DNA of 64,000 bases from Circinella umbellata (lineage: Eukaryota; Mucoromycota; Mucoromycetes; Mucorales; Lichtheimiaceae), in NCBI GenBank assembly GCA_025093555.1, contig JAIWNF010000023.1, positions 124,001 to 188,000 of the forward strand, read 5' to 3'. Made by a program: the position numbers and the translations under genes. Numbering within the stretch: position 1 is the stretch's first letter; every line of letters starts with the position of its first letter. Under the pieces are notes generated by a model. That model was not told where the DNA came from, searched no databases, and saw nothing but the letters and a program-made list of their open reading frames with translations. Positions 1-10,465 of this stretch are shown here, piece by piece.

Positions 1-1879
1 AATCTTTTTCATTTCAGCCCATACCCTTTCGATCCAATTGCATTCACAGTGATACTTTGGATAAAGCTCAAAGATCATATGATTGTTAGCACATATTTCT
101 TCCAAGAGCGATTTCTGACTCTTGAAATCAGGCTGTGATTCCATTAGATGAACAGCACAGCAATTAATGGTACTCTGTCTTTTACAATAACGGTTCAAAC
201 CTTGGGCTGGCCATAGACCTCTTTCACTCAGCACTACTCGCAGACCACGAGGCACACCATTAGCATCAGCCATGGATTGAGCAACCCATTGACGATTCTG
301 GTCATAGTAGCCACTGTCGCGTGAAACGATCTGTTTTCCACCAGGTCCCATGTTCATTCGATGAGCATTTAAGGCATCATCTGGCATAGCTGAATGATTC
401 GAGCTTTGGTCAAAGCGGAATACACCAATGCAATTAGGATGAAGAGTATTGAATTCTTTAATTGCTGATTGTAGCTGCTTTGCCATGTTCTCTTTTTTCC
501 AATAGCCATCATGCTGAGCACCAGGAAGAATTGTCTCACAAGAGAAAAGACCATGGCATGAGCATCCAAATGCACTGAGCATAATAGCACGGCCTTCACC
601 TTTCTTACGAATGATCGTTTCATCGGTAGCAAGATACAACATTCGTTTGCTATCGTTGGCATAAAAATACGTTTCATCATGGGTTACAAGCACTTTTGGC
701 CGATCCTTATAATTATATATAATTAATGTAATACAATTAGTAAATCTTCTTTTAATTACACGCATTCAACATCTAACAGTTCTTTTATTATTTTAAATGT
801 ACCCAAATTTCCATCCTCAGAGGCTCTTGTGCCTCATCATATTCGTCGTATCGCACCATTGTCTTTTTATACGCAAGCATTCTATTAGCCCACTTTTTGC
901 GGTACTCGACAACATCTGGTCGTTCATGTCCATCAATATAAATTGAATCAGTTTTGCTTCGAAGTTTAAAGCCCCATATTTTCAAATATCGTCGAACAGT
1001 GGATTCTGAGATTGATTCGACGCGTTTGTTCAGTACTTTTTCATCAATTATAAGATCCGTTTCAATGAACTTTCTTAGAAGTCGAATAGTTCTTGATTCT
1101 GGTCTAATTGATCGAATAAAATGAACACATTTTTCTTTCAAATGCTCATCCCGGAGTACCGATGCTGTTTTGATGTGAATACCTCTTTTTGATGGAGTCA
1201 ATGCTTTTGTATCAAGGTATTCATTGGCCCATTCACGTATACGTCGAGCAAATCGCTCTTTCCGCTGCCACATATCTATGCTTAGTTGTTCTGAGGCTTC
1301 CGTCTTTCCAGCTCCATTCAAGACTTTTGTAAAAAAATGATAAAGAGTAGAAAGACGTACTCTTTGCAAGACGCTTAGATTATCAAACTTTTTATAAGGA
1401 TCAGCATATTTTGCAAGGGCAGTTGCACATTCTTTCAAGTTATCCAGCTGTTGTTGTTCTTTCGTTTTTGTTGCTACCTTGACAGTGTCTTTTTGCTGTC
1501 CAAACATTTCATCAATGCGACGGGAGCCAGTAGCCTTTTCGATTTGCTTTTTTTCATGGCTTGCAACTGTACGTGGGTCTTTTTTGCGGTAAATTGTTGG
1601 ACGTCCTTTTTTGTCAGAACCTGGTGTCCAAGCAATGAAGGTATTTAAGCGTGTTTGAACATTAACTACTTCAGTCTCTGAAAAGTCAAACTCATTTTCG
1701 TCTATTTCTTCTTCGTCTGTAATATCTTCATCGCTGATGATTTGTTCCTCATCATGAACATCAGACTCAATTGGTTGCATAGTGCGTTCTTGTTCAGTTT
1801 GCACGCGTTCAAGTTTTGCTTTTTTCCCTCTGATATAATTGGATTTACCAATGGTGGATCTTCTTTTTGGTCTTGCCAT
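1..1879 (-). CDS. DDE transposase, Tc1/mariner-like superfamily, C-terminus cut by window edge
   Basis: This is a cut-and-paste transposase in two exons (1879-803 and 705-1). The intron at 802-706 has a GT donor after ...MEIW, a CTAAT branch-like motif and an AAG acceptor, and reading resumes in frame as DRPKVLVTHDET. The N-terminal 120 residues are acidic and basic and disordered, and a helical DNA-binding region follows. The exon-2 catalytic core shows THDET (first Asp), RFDQSSNH (second Asp) and YPKYHCECNWIERVW (third acid, Glu). These match the DDE layout in which IS630/mariner proteins carry PPYSPxLNPIE. The string ERGLWPAQGL followed by Cys residues and LMESQPDFKSQKS resembles a DDE family common in fungi, a match made from memory. 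No stop or frameshift is visible, so the copy may be functional. The reading frame runs off position 1. Confidence 0.85.
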
Positions 1880-2006
1880 TGAAATTAAGTGTGTAATTTT
1901 ATTGATGTAAGAATATATAATCGAGATTGAATCTAATTTAAGTGAAATGGTGTAAAACTCAAATGCAAAAAATGTCCACGTCCCTGCTTAAAATGGTAAA
2001 ACACTC
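1880..2006 (-). repeat. putative 5' terminal region of the first transposon
   Basis: Read on the minus strand, the sequence before the transposase start begins TA|GAGTGTTTTACCATTTTAAG at 2008-1987 and contains a second related motif, TTTTACACCATTT, nearer the gene. A TA dinucleotide at 2007-2008 followed by a GAGTGTTTT-type end suits a Tc1/mariner terminal inverted repeat. The partner end lies outside the window, so the boundary is inferred. Confidence 0.4.
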
Positions 2007-4020
2007 TAACTTTGATTGTTAATAGCTCCGCAGTAAGAGTTCACCTGAAAAAAAAAATTAGTACATTGTGTTCGTCTCATCAAAAGCTATCGATTGCACT
2101 ATGTTTCGCGTTAATCACGTGTGTAGATAAATATTTATAAAGGTTCAAAATCGGGCCTTAAAAACACCCTTTTAGCTGACTCCCACCTTATATATGATAT
2201 CTGCATGAGCTAAACATATAATTGACCTTATATTACTACAACTTTTTCCTTTCAAATATAATTTATGATTGAGATTTTTCGTATTATAAAATTTGATGGT
2301 CACTCTATTAGAGTCTGTTCATATGGAATGAATTATACACAAGAGCGATCGAGTTAGCAATAATACTAAAAAAAATGTCGAGCGTAAAGAAATGTACCAG
2401 GAATTAATCCCCTAGCTTACATTTATCTTTTAGATTTTTGAGAGCTAATACCAGCTAGTTTCATCCGACGTAGATTGTTCAAATCATCCTTATTTGTAAC
2501 TCATTTGAATGGGTTACCTATATATTATTGTCAGCTCAAAAATTTAGCAGGGATGGTTTACTGTAATAATAGATAGGATATACAAAATTATAATTCTATA
2601 AGTTTATTTATCTATTGTGTTGATATATTTATAATCATATGTTATACGATGCGTAAGTCTATAAATTATAGAACGAAAAAAGGCAAAATTATAAAGTGTC
2701 TAATCACATATTCAAAGTATATGTCATTCATAATAAAATTGGAGACCTTTTATTCAAACATACGTACAGGTTTGTAGTGTTGTTATAAATAACAAGAGCT
2801 GTAAAATGTATAAATGTTTATTCGATAAATCTTAAATCTTTTTACAGCTTTATCCTATAATTCGCTTAGAAACTAAATATTGAGAAAATTATTATTATTA
2901 TGTATATAGTCAATGCTCCCATTTTTCCAGCTCTCATTTTTACAAATTTCTCAGTTACGTACGGATACACCCTTTTTTTTTGGAAATCTTAAAAAAAGAG
3001 AATGGGTTCTTAACTTGAATCGCGTGTTTCAAGATGTTGTGTCTTATCAAAGGTAAATTACTGTATTATGAAAGGGGGGTTTAACAAAGTAACCAACTCT
3101 TAAATCCATTTAGTTTTTCTATTATACGTAAGTCAAAGAATTGTTACTATTCTTTTTTGCTTGTTAGAAATGGCATTTATTTAAAAAGTACTGACTTTAA
3201 CAATAAGAAACAATAGAAATCTATGCCTCCAGAAAAAACTAGAAGGGCATACTACTTACAGGATAACTTAATAATTGTGCATAGTTCATCTGGTGGAACA
3301 CAACCTGACTTTTCAAGTGAGCTTTATACGACCCGCTGTAGCAATTACATTACTTATCAATGTCCAGGAATATTAATCAATATAAATGAATATTTATTAA
3401 CAGGTTTTTATTATTATATAATGATAAAATAGATATAATGAAACACGGGATTATGGATACTATCTTCTTCTACGACTGAAATCATCATATTGGCCCTTAT
3501 TTTAACGTCAGTGAAGTACGTAGATAAAAAAAAAGGCACGGATAATATGAAAGGGACTTCTGAGCCATAAGAACTTAGTTTATTGAATAGCTAATTAAGA
3601 ATAATTTTATTAAAAAAACTTTATTGTTATTTCGCATAAAGCTTTGCTGCTTCAAGTTCACAGAAACTAGTAGTGAAAGATGTATTAATAATTAGTATGC
3701 CTAATTTTAGAAAATTTGGCAAATTTCGGTCCCCAATTTTTTGACAGCAAAAACGCATTTTACACAACATCCCAGTACCTATGAAGTCACTATAACACCT
3801 GGAAAGTCTTCCAGAATATTAGGAAAACAAAGCATTCTTATAAAGAGCCACGGCACTGGAATCACTACAAAAGAAGAATCGTTGTTAACCAACTCAAAAG
3901 CGTCACATCCAGAAGCAAAAAAATAAATAAAAATACCTCCATCCCTAAAACTAGCTTGCTCAGATATCATAACAGCAATATCACAAAAGTTTAGAAAATT
4001 ACATCACAAACAGAATAAAG
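2007..4020. other. AT-rich stretch without a supported gene
   Basis: Both strands contain only short reading frames dense in stops, homopolymer runs and no recognisable domain. A 69-codon frame at 3223-3432 and overlapping 61-63 codon frames near 3741-3970 have no coding signature. Confidence 0.6.
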
Positions 4021-4026
4021 GACTTG

Positions 4027-4208
4027 GGTAATTTTGCAGTACTTTCTTGCAGTACTTTTTTGCAGTAGTAGTGAGACAAGGCCGGGGATTTTCCGCACAA
4101 TTGACCGGATTTTATCGAGTATTACTAACTATACGTAAAAGGTGCTTTGCGGTACTCCTTGTGGTAGTTTGCAGTAGTTTGCAGTACTATTCTTGCGGTA
4201 GTCGTTTG
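4027..4208 (+). repeat. dispersed repeat R1, copy 1 (TTGCAGTA-rich)
   Basis: The segment is made of repeated TTGCAGTA/TTGCGGTA words at both ends around a core with GATTTTATCGAGTATTAC and AAAAGGTGCTTTGCGGTA. A shorter copy lies in reverse orientation at 10333-10465. Copy 1 carries about 40 extra bases (GTGAGACAAGGCCGGGG and following) that copy 2 lacks. No coding potential or clean terminal inverted repeats are visible, so this looks like a small non-autonomous element or a repeat-rich regulatory fragment. Confidence 0.6.
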
Positions 4209-4566
4209 CAGTAATGATTTTTATAAAACTATATATTACACTTGTTTTTGTATAGTATTATTGCAGTATTTTTGAAAAAAAAATTATGGAATCATAAATT
4301 CATGAATAATATACATTTGATAATCAATAGCTTAATATTTAATACTAATCTCTTAAATTTTGAGTTTTATCAGTGCAGCAAATACATTAATTATGAAATT
4401 ACTTTGTTGAAAAATACATTAATTAGCTTCTAGAAAACACATATACAAACATAGATATAATTGATTACATCTACTATGAACTTTTCTATTATATGTAGAC
4501 AAAGTATTCTATTAAGAAAATAGTATGTTGATTTTTCTTATATTTTTAGATTCCATTTTAAGAGCA

Positions 4567-4719
4567 TACTAGCAACCCTTCCTCGCTTCGCTCGGATAAA
4601 TGAGCCCCTTCGCTTCGCTTCGGGTCATTTAGCGGTTTGCGTCGCAAAGGGGGTTCCCCCCTTTGACCCCCAACGGCGCTTCGCGCCTGGTAGCAACGAT
4701 ATTCAAGGCTGTATAATAC
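4567..4719 (-). repeat. dispersed GC-rich structured repeat R2, copy 1
   Basis: This is an abrupt GC-rich island in AT-rich sequence and is repeated at 7425-7553. Shared parts are CTCGCTTCGCTTCGGGTCA-type, an AAAGGGGG/CCCCCTTT hairpin, the GGCGCTTCGCGCC hairpin and a tail GGTAGCRACGAT...CAAGGCTGTATAAT. The hairpin arms differ between copies but keep pairing. A minus-strand 61-codon frame crosses it and is very probably fortuitous. The type of element (SINE, MITE or structured RNA) is not established. Confidence 0.7.
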
Positions 4720-5396
4720 TTTTTGAGATAAAAAAAAATACATCAGATGCCAGTGTAAAAAATCACAAATAAAAATAATGTAATGAATTAATCAAATCAC
4801 GTATGAGAATATATTATACATAGTGCGTATTATAGTATGGTATTTAGAAAAAATTCAATCGATGCTTTTAAACTGTTTCGAACTGCTCATTAAATTTTCT
4901 GTAGTATGTGAAGAAGCACATATATAATCCTAATGCGTTATTTGTACTTGTTTGTCAACACCTGTAAGCTATCTGGAGCAAACAAAAACGCGATATATCC
5001 TAAGAACTACATTAGTCTATTAATATATATATATATATTGAAAGAAAAGGTACAGTTAGAGATAAGAAAAAAATTGGAGATATGATAGTTCGAACAAACA
5101 GAAGCACGATTGTAGTAAAAGTTTAGACAAAGTTAAACTGATGCTACTTGATTTCATTATAATAGCCAATCGCCGAACCATTCGAATCGTTGATACAAAT
5201 TCGATAAGAAATGCAAGAAATACAATAGATATCGACACGGTTTAAAGAAGTTAAAAGAGGTCCATTTTGCACCTTATTGTGATATTGCGACATTGTGATA
5301 TTTTATTTTACAGCACACGCTATTTATTATTACACCTGATAAAATATTATTACTTTTAACTCAGTCCTATTTCCTTTTTTGTGTAGTAGTAAGTTT
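4720..5396. other. AT-rich stretch without a supported gene
   Basis: No recognised domain or convincing reading frame. The 60-codon minus-strand frame at 5056-5238 is hydrophobic and low in complexity and is not supported. Confidence 0.55.
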
Positions 5397-5398
5397 TA

Positions 5399-5651
5399 CA
5401 GTGTTTTGCGTTTAAAAATATAAAAATTGGGAGGGTCAAATATAATTTTTAGTTTTGCCAATATAAATTTCTTTTCAACAATGAAATTTCTTAATAATCA
5501 GTACAATTTTTTGATGGTCAGTATGATTATTAAGCACTGAAAAATTGACATTGAACAACCAAAATTTATACCAACCATCAAAAAATTTCATCGATAGGTT
5601 TTTTTTTATATTAGCGAAACTAAAAATTATATTTTTAAACGCAAAACACTG
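5399..5651. mobile_element. 253-bp MITE with TA target duplication
   Basis: The element is flanked by TA at 5397-5398 and 5652-5653. Its left end starts CAGTGTTTTGCGTTTAAAAA (5399) and the reverse complement of its right end (5651 backwards) starts with the same bases, identical for about 24 bp. Pairing resumes further in after a short length difference (ATAATTTTTAGTTT on both arms). There is no open frame for a transposase. The TA duplication and CAGTG ends place it with Tc1/mariner-type non-autonomous elements. Its right TA is also the left TA of the 5654-7373 element. Confidence 0.85.
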
Positions 5652-5653
5652 TA

Positions 5654-7373
5654 CAGTGCTCACGGTACCAATTTGCGTGATGTTAAATGTTTTAGCGTAC
5701 TTTTAATTATCAATTTACGTAAAATTGATTGGTCAATTTGCGTTGAGTGAAAATTCAAATTGCGCTGCCAAGAATCCCAATTCACGGAAAATGAGTATAT
5801 CAAAATGCGTTTTTATTTAAGTTAATTAGCGTAATTTTATTACAGTATGAAAGCTCATACAGAGAGTTCTTTTAAACAATCTTCAAATACGTTAACAGAA
5901 TGCTGTGCAAAATTGTACAAATGCTTTCGGGGAACTTTGTCGCATGCCTCTGAAATTCTTGTTTTCAGATCTTCTGTATTCCCAAACTGACTACGTCTTA
6001 CCTTCCCTTTAACAATTGCCCAGAATTGTTCAATGGGGTTAAGCTCAGGGGAATAAGGTGGAAGATACACGCATTTGTAACCTCTATGTTCAATTAATTG
6101 GGTAAGTTCACCATTTTTTCCATGAATAGGCGAATTATCCATAACCATATAAAATCCCTTAAATTGAGGATACTTGTCCATCTCATCCATGGTTTTTTTA
6201 ATGAAGTTCGTATAGTGACCTGCATTTGTTCCGCCTTGGCTTTTGCTTGTGGCAGCAGTTGCCTTTCGTTTCCTGGCTCCAGCAACTTTGATTCTTTTGG
6301 GTGTTAAAGGGACACGGATTTCTATATTTACCACCCCAAGAACACAGATTGCACCAAGGATAGTATGACTGGCTGCTTTAGCTGAAGGTGTCGTAACAAT
6401 TGCTGGAGTACCTCGAGCAGATCTTGCTGTAGATGGCTTCATATTAATGTCGAATCCACTTTCATCAATAAAAATACAATTTTTCGTATAATCCATATCC
6501 GTTTTTGACCATTTTTCAACCCATTCACGTCTCTCTATAACCTTGGCATTTTGATTTCTGGCAACTGGATGGCGAGTAACTTTTTTGATACTTAGATTAC
6601 ATTCAGTTGAGATAAATTTTCCAACAACAGTTTCTTTCAGGCTAAAGCCTTCAAAGCTTTTGGTGAGTTCATCAACGGCATCGGAAACTCGTGCATGAGG
6701 ATATTCATCAAAAAAATGTATAAGATGCTCTTTGTGTTCCTCTCGAAGCTGACTTTTTTTAGTATCGGTTTTATTGGTACGCTTTTCGTATATATTCCAA
6801 TCAGGGTCTTCCCTAAATTTCTTGGCCCAATCTTGTCCTGTACGCACATTGATTGCAGCTTTTCTAGCTGCGGCAGCAGCACTAAGAAGCTTAATCTTCA
6901 AATAATAAACGAATAAAGTTTTTTGACTATCAGAGTAATCAGCATACTTGTTCCCATCCTTATTAGTTCTCAGTATATCCCTTTCTATGTCTTCCATTCG
7001 TTCGGTAAGTTCTGGATCACTCATGTCGAAATCTGGGGGTTGATTCCCAGAATATTGAGTGAAGTTACTCAACTTCTCAGTGTTGAAAGGATTGACATTC
7101 TCCTCCCAGTCCATTGCTTCGTTTCCATTTTCGTCAAAAATGTCTCCCTGACCATTCTCGAACAATATTTTTCCAGTAATTGAGTACATAATAAAAGTTA
7201 TATAGAAGAAAAAAAAAATGCAAATAACCTGACAACTAACGCAAATTCAGGTACAAGTTCACCGCAAAATGATTTGACACTGAGCGCAAATTGACCAATT
7301 AAATTAACGCAAAATGATATACCGAGGACCGCAAAAACATTTAAAATCGCGCAAATTGGTACCGTGAGCACTG
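5654..7373 (-). mobile_element. apparently complete Tc1/mariner-IS630 transposon, 1720 bp
   Basis: Ends are CAGTGCTCACGGTACCAATT at 5654 and its reverse complement ending at 7373, flanked by TA (5652-5653 and 7374-7375). The outer 44 bp match with three mismatches. An inner pair (5728-5749 and 7278-7299, ATTGGTCAATTTGCGYTSAGTG) lies exactly 74 bp in from both ends, so the terminal inverted repeat is bipartite and spans at least 96 bp. Several AATTTGCG/AAATTGCG words are scattered in the subterminal parts. A single uninterrupted transposase gene occupies 5855-7189. Near-perfect ends and an open frame suggest recent activity. Confidence 0.95.
5855..7189 (-). CDS. IS630/Tc1-mariner family transposase, 444 aa, apparently intact
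   Basis: This DDE transposase would bind the element's terminal repeats and carry out cut-and-paste transposition into TA sites. It is intronless. Residues about 80-210 form the helix-turn-helix DNA-binding part. The catalytic triad is D242 (FIDESGFD), D351 (VMDNSPIHG) and E387 (PPYSPELNPIEQFW), with 35 residues between the second Asp and the Glu. A basic KRIKVAGARKRK patch lies before the second Asp. No stop or frameshift is present. The start at 7189 lies 184 bp inside the element end, and the stop lies 200 bp inside the other end. A dead relative from a different subfamily lies at 52046-53663. Confidence 0.95.
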   Translation of the reverse strand: MYSITGKILFENGQGDIFDENGNEAMDWEENVNPFNTEKLSNFTQYSGNQPPDFDMSDPELTERMEDIERDILRTNKDGNKYADYSDSQKTLFVYYLKIKLLSAAAAARKAAINVRTGQDWAKKFREDPDWNIYEKRTNKTDTKKSQLREEHKEHLIHFFDEYPHARVSDAVDELTKSFEGFSLKETVVGKFISTECNLSIKKVTRHPVARNQNAKVIERREWVEKWSKTDMDYTKNCIFIDESGFDINMKPSTARSARGTPAIVTTPSAKAASHTILGAICVLGVVNIEIRVPLTPKRIKVAGARKRKATAATSKSQGGTNAGHYTNFIKKTMDEMDKYPQFKGFYMVMDNSPIHGKNGELTQLIEHRGYKCVYLPPYSPELNPIEQFWAIVKGKVRRSQFGNTEDLKTRISEACDKVPRKHLYNFAQHSVNVFEDCLKELSV

Positions 7374-7424
7374 TACTAATAAAATTTCCTTTTTTGTGTA
7401 AAAGTTGTTATTTTAATAATAGAG

Positions 7425-7553
7425 ACTAGCGTTTGCCTGCCTCGCTTCGCTTCGGGTCATTCAACGGAAAACACGTCGCAAGGGGGGTAAACCCCCCTTG
7501 ACCCCCCAAAAAGGCGCTTCGCGCCTGGTAGCGACGATGCCCAAGGCTGTATA
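7425..7553 (-). repeat. dispersed GC-rich structured repeat R2, copy 2
   Basis: This is the second copy of the island at 4567-4719 in the same orientation, about 30 bp shorter. It keeps the CTCGCTTCGCTTCGGGTCA block, a CAAGGGGGG/CCCCCCTTG hairpin, GGCGCTTCGCGCC and the GGTAGCGACGATGCCCAAGG tail. It starts about 50 bp beyond the right end of the mariner element. Confidence 0.7.
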
Positions 7554-8500
7554 ATTGTTTTGTGGATCCAGTCAAATAAAGAAATAAAGTGTGATAGTAT
7601 AGCAATAAGATGTCTTTACGATTGAATGATAGCATTTTATCAAACGAAAAGCAAAAAAAATTAAATAAGATTATTGCTATGACTGTATAATTTACTACTG
7701 TGGTAATAATATAGTGACAATTACGCACTTTAGTTTTGTAATAATCACCGTCTTTGATAGATAAAAAAAATCAAAAGGGCGTAGGTTATAATTATTCATC
7801 GATCAGAGAGTATAATATTATTTACTGACACATTAACAGGTTGTTCAAGAAATTCCTGGAATTTAATAAAAAATTATAAAAGTAGGGCTGATCTTATCGA
7901 ATTTTTACAAAAGTACGTAAGGGTTGTTGTTGAAAGAAACATTAATAGTTTAAGATAAATAGATTCAATGTGTAAAAAGTCATTATGAAAATGAAGGAGA
8001 AGGTGGAAGAGAATACTTCATGATAGTCGACATGTTTGTAATAAGGTGCAATGTATACCTGATCATACGAAAACATTTGACCAGAAAGATATACTGAAGC
8101 GCTCAATGTGTGATTGAAATACTTCGTATAAAGATATAAAATAAAGAAGTGATAATACACTATGTAGTTGTATTTGAATAATAAATTATATAAAATATGA
8201 TAGAAATATGGGTTGTGGGAGTTCTTATATTCAGGAATATTACGTCTGAATCCACAAAGGAGAAATCTTATAATGAGTTTATGAGGCTTTATGCTCAAAT
8301 AAAACTATTGTTAGGTCAATTTAACTGTTAAAGACTAAAAGATTTTAAAGGTAAAGATAGAACTAAAGAAAAGATTTATTTAAATTATTTTGGGGCAATT
8401 TATACTATTTGCAATGACGGAAAAGTGTCGTAAAAGTGACACAAATGTGTCGGAGCGTGATCCAATGATATCACGTAATTCGGTTGTTTGTGATACTTTA
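7554..8500. other. AT-rich stretch without a supported gene
   Basis: A minus-strand frame of 118 codons (7942-8298) is rich in Tyr, Phe and Ile with no domain. Such frames are expected in AT-rich DNA. It may be decayed sequence, but I cannot assign it. Confidence 0.5.
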
Positions 8501-8502
8501 AC

Positions 8503-8541
<39 letters not shown>
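8503..8541. repeat. AAT/ATA trinucleotide microsatellite
   Basis: About twelve uninterrupted ATA units, followed by a degenerate ATA/ATG continuation to about 8595. Confidence 0.95.
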
Positions 8542-8543
<2 letters not shown>

Positions 8544-8613
8544 GAATAAAAATAAGAATAATAGTAATAGTAATAATATTGATGATGATGGTAGTATAAA
8601 AATGCTTTTAATT

Positions 8614-8930
8614 TTTATACGTTACAATACATCAACATGTGTTAATGATTGACCTTGCGATTGATTTATACCAAGACAGAAAGCAAGTTTAAGTGGAAAT
8701 TATTCTCGATATACTTCACATGGTAATCCAGAAGATTGTAAGTTTAATACGTGGTAGATGAACACGATTACCAGCATGATTTCCAATTATAATTTTGGCC
8801 CCTATGAAGTGTGAAAGCAGGTTTCTTGAAATTAATTTTGTTTCGTTACAAAGACCTTCTGCTGGAATCAAGAATAACAGGCCGGTTGAATTTTGGATGA
8901 AATCAATGGGGTGGAAAATCTATCAAATTT
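8614..8930 (-). pseudogene. relic of a PIF1-type helicase, probably from a Helitron
   Basis: Read on the minus strand, the segment gives GLCNETKLISRNLL...GAKIIIG.H.GNRVHLPRI, then after a frameshift LPCEVYRE*FPLKLAF...INQSQGQSLT and HVDVL*. This is the C-terminal signature of PIF1-like helicases (GLCNGTRL, VxIPRI, QFPxxxAFxxTINKSQGQSL). Stops and at least one frameshift make it inactive, and the N-terminal ATPase motifs are not visible. In fungi such orphan fragments usually descend from Helitron Rep/Hel proteins. That origin is inferred, because the rolling-circle nuclease part is absent here. Confidence 0.75.
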
Positions 8931-10330
8931 AAACAAAATATAAAAGAAAAGTGGCTATACTGAATAAATAACTTATAATATTTGATATAATAGAAACGTA
9001 GCAAATTAACTTGTAAATATTCGCATGAATTACGGAAGCTGTTTTTTCTTTTTAGCAGATATGTGTGTTAGCTACGTAAAATAGACATTGTGGTCAAAAA
9101 CTCGGTAGAAATTTGATTGATACGTATATGATTCATTAGGATTTGTATCTGCACCCATAAAATTCACGACAGCTAACCTGAAAATCAGTCATTGCCGGCA
9201 CCATTAACAAAAGCTACCATAGCATCTCTTGCTAAAAATATTGTTCTTCAGCAAAATATTGTTATGTTGCTATCCTTTAAGTTTATGTTTCATCCTCTCA
9301 TATAACCACGTTGCCCGATCAAGAACAAAATATAGTCCGAAGCTACGGAGTAAAACTTATTACGAATCCGATGTCCAATGATGATATAGAATATCATAGT
9401 TGGGGAAAAGACTTTTTATTATGATAAAAAAACCACACATATGAATGTGGAGAGACACATGTAATAGATTGATGCATAAAACTTGAAATATAACCAAAGA
9501 CAAACATTGCCTTTCGACTGATGGTAAAATCATTACAATTTCCATAGTAGCAATAGGTCGAAACAAAAAACCCTTTCCGCAGACAACTTTTTTATTTAAA
9601 TTTGCAACAACCAATGTTTTTATATCGGAATAGCTGACAATTATTTTTAAAGTACAGTGAGCAAATGAAAAGCAAAAAAATAGGGATTCAAAGACAGAAT
9701 ATTTTACAAAAAAGGAAATTTCAAAGTTCAACTACATTAATATTCTAGTTTTTGGATAGTATTATAAACATGAGAAAAAAAGTCCGTTATCAATGATCCG
9801 ATATAATTAATTAAATCAAACGTTCAAATGGTTTAATGGGTAAAGTATATGCCTAATTCATTGCCTTGTCGAGTAGTTAAATGATTGAATTCGAAAGAGA
9901 GAAAGGTTTTGCTTTAAAACATTAATTTTTTTTACTGGCGCTACTTTTGTTGCATGCAATTTATTTACATATTGAGATATTTTTTCATCATATAGCAACG
10001 TAATTCATTATTCAATTAACAATAATGTAATATTAGTAATGTCAGTATTGTACTGTATACTGTTCAATATATGTATTCAAGGCATTAATATAATGACTTT
10101 AGATCTACGTAATAGCTTGTGAATTAAGATTTAATTTCTTTATGTTTTAAAACAGGTTGGGAAAAACAAAATAATATATATGATATGATGCATTATTTAA
10201 ACCATGGCGCAAAGATACACTGGATATAATTATTATTATTACTGGCAAAAAAAAGGTTCAAATAGAATGATCGAAATGACGAGAAACAGTTGATAGAAAT
10301 TATTTTTTGTTTTTTTCTTTAGCACATTTG
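8931..10330. other. AT-rich stretch without a supported gene
   Basis: The 123-codon minus-strand frame at 9360-9731 is hydrophobic, lacks a recognisable domain and is not called. The remainder holds nothing I can identify. It may include more decayed transposon sequence upstream of the helicase relic. Confidence 0.5.
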
Positions 10331-10332
10331 TA

Positions 10333-10465
10333 AACTACCGCAAGAATAGTACTGCAAACTACTGCAAACTACCGCAAGGAATACCGCAAAGCACCTTTTA
10401 TAGTTAGTACGTAATACTCGATAAAATCTCAAAAAAGTACTGCATTTGCAGTACTGCAAAATTAA
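10333..10465 (-). repeat. dispersed repeat R1, copy 2 (inverted relative to copy 1)
   Basis: The reverse complement matches 4027-4208: TTTTGCAGTACTGCA at one end, GATTTTATCGAGTATTAC in the core and AAAAGGTGCTTTGCGGTA leading into TTGCGGTAGTTTGCAGTAGT. It lacks about 40 internal bases present in copy 1. Confidence 0.6.

Noticed and set aside
5367..7402. Shared word TTTCCTTTTTTGTGTA outside the MITE and outside the mariner element, possibly a long target duplication
   Set aside because: It is T-rich, lies at different distances from the two ends, and both elements already have exact TA duplications.
7942..8298. 118-codon minus-strand frame
   Set aside because: It is rich in Tyr, Phe and Ile as expected from AT-rich DNA, has no domain, and lies in a repeat-rich region.
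9360..9731. 123-codon minus-strand frame
   Set aside because: Hydrophobic, low similarity to any known protein type, no splice partners and no start context.
9826..9900. tRNA-like A box (TGGTTTAATGGGTAAAG) followed by GATTGAATTCGA
   Set aside because: The A box fits well, but the second part does not match a B box, and no acceptor or anticodon stems could be folded. At best it is a decayed tRNA-derived repeat.
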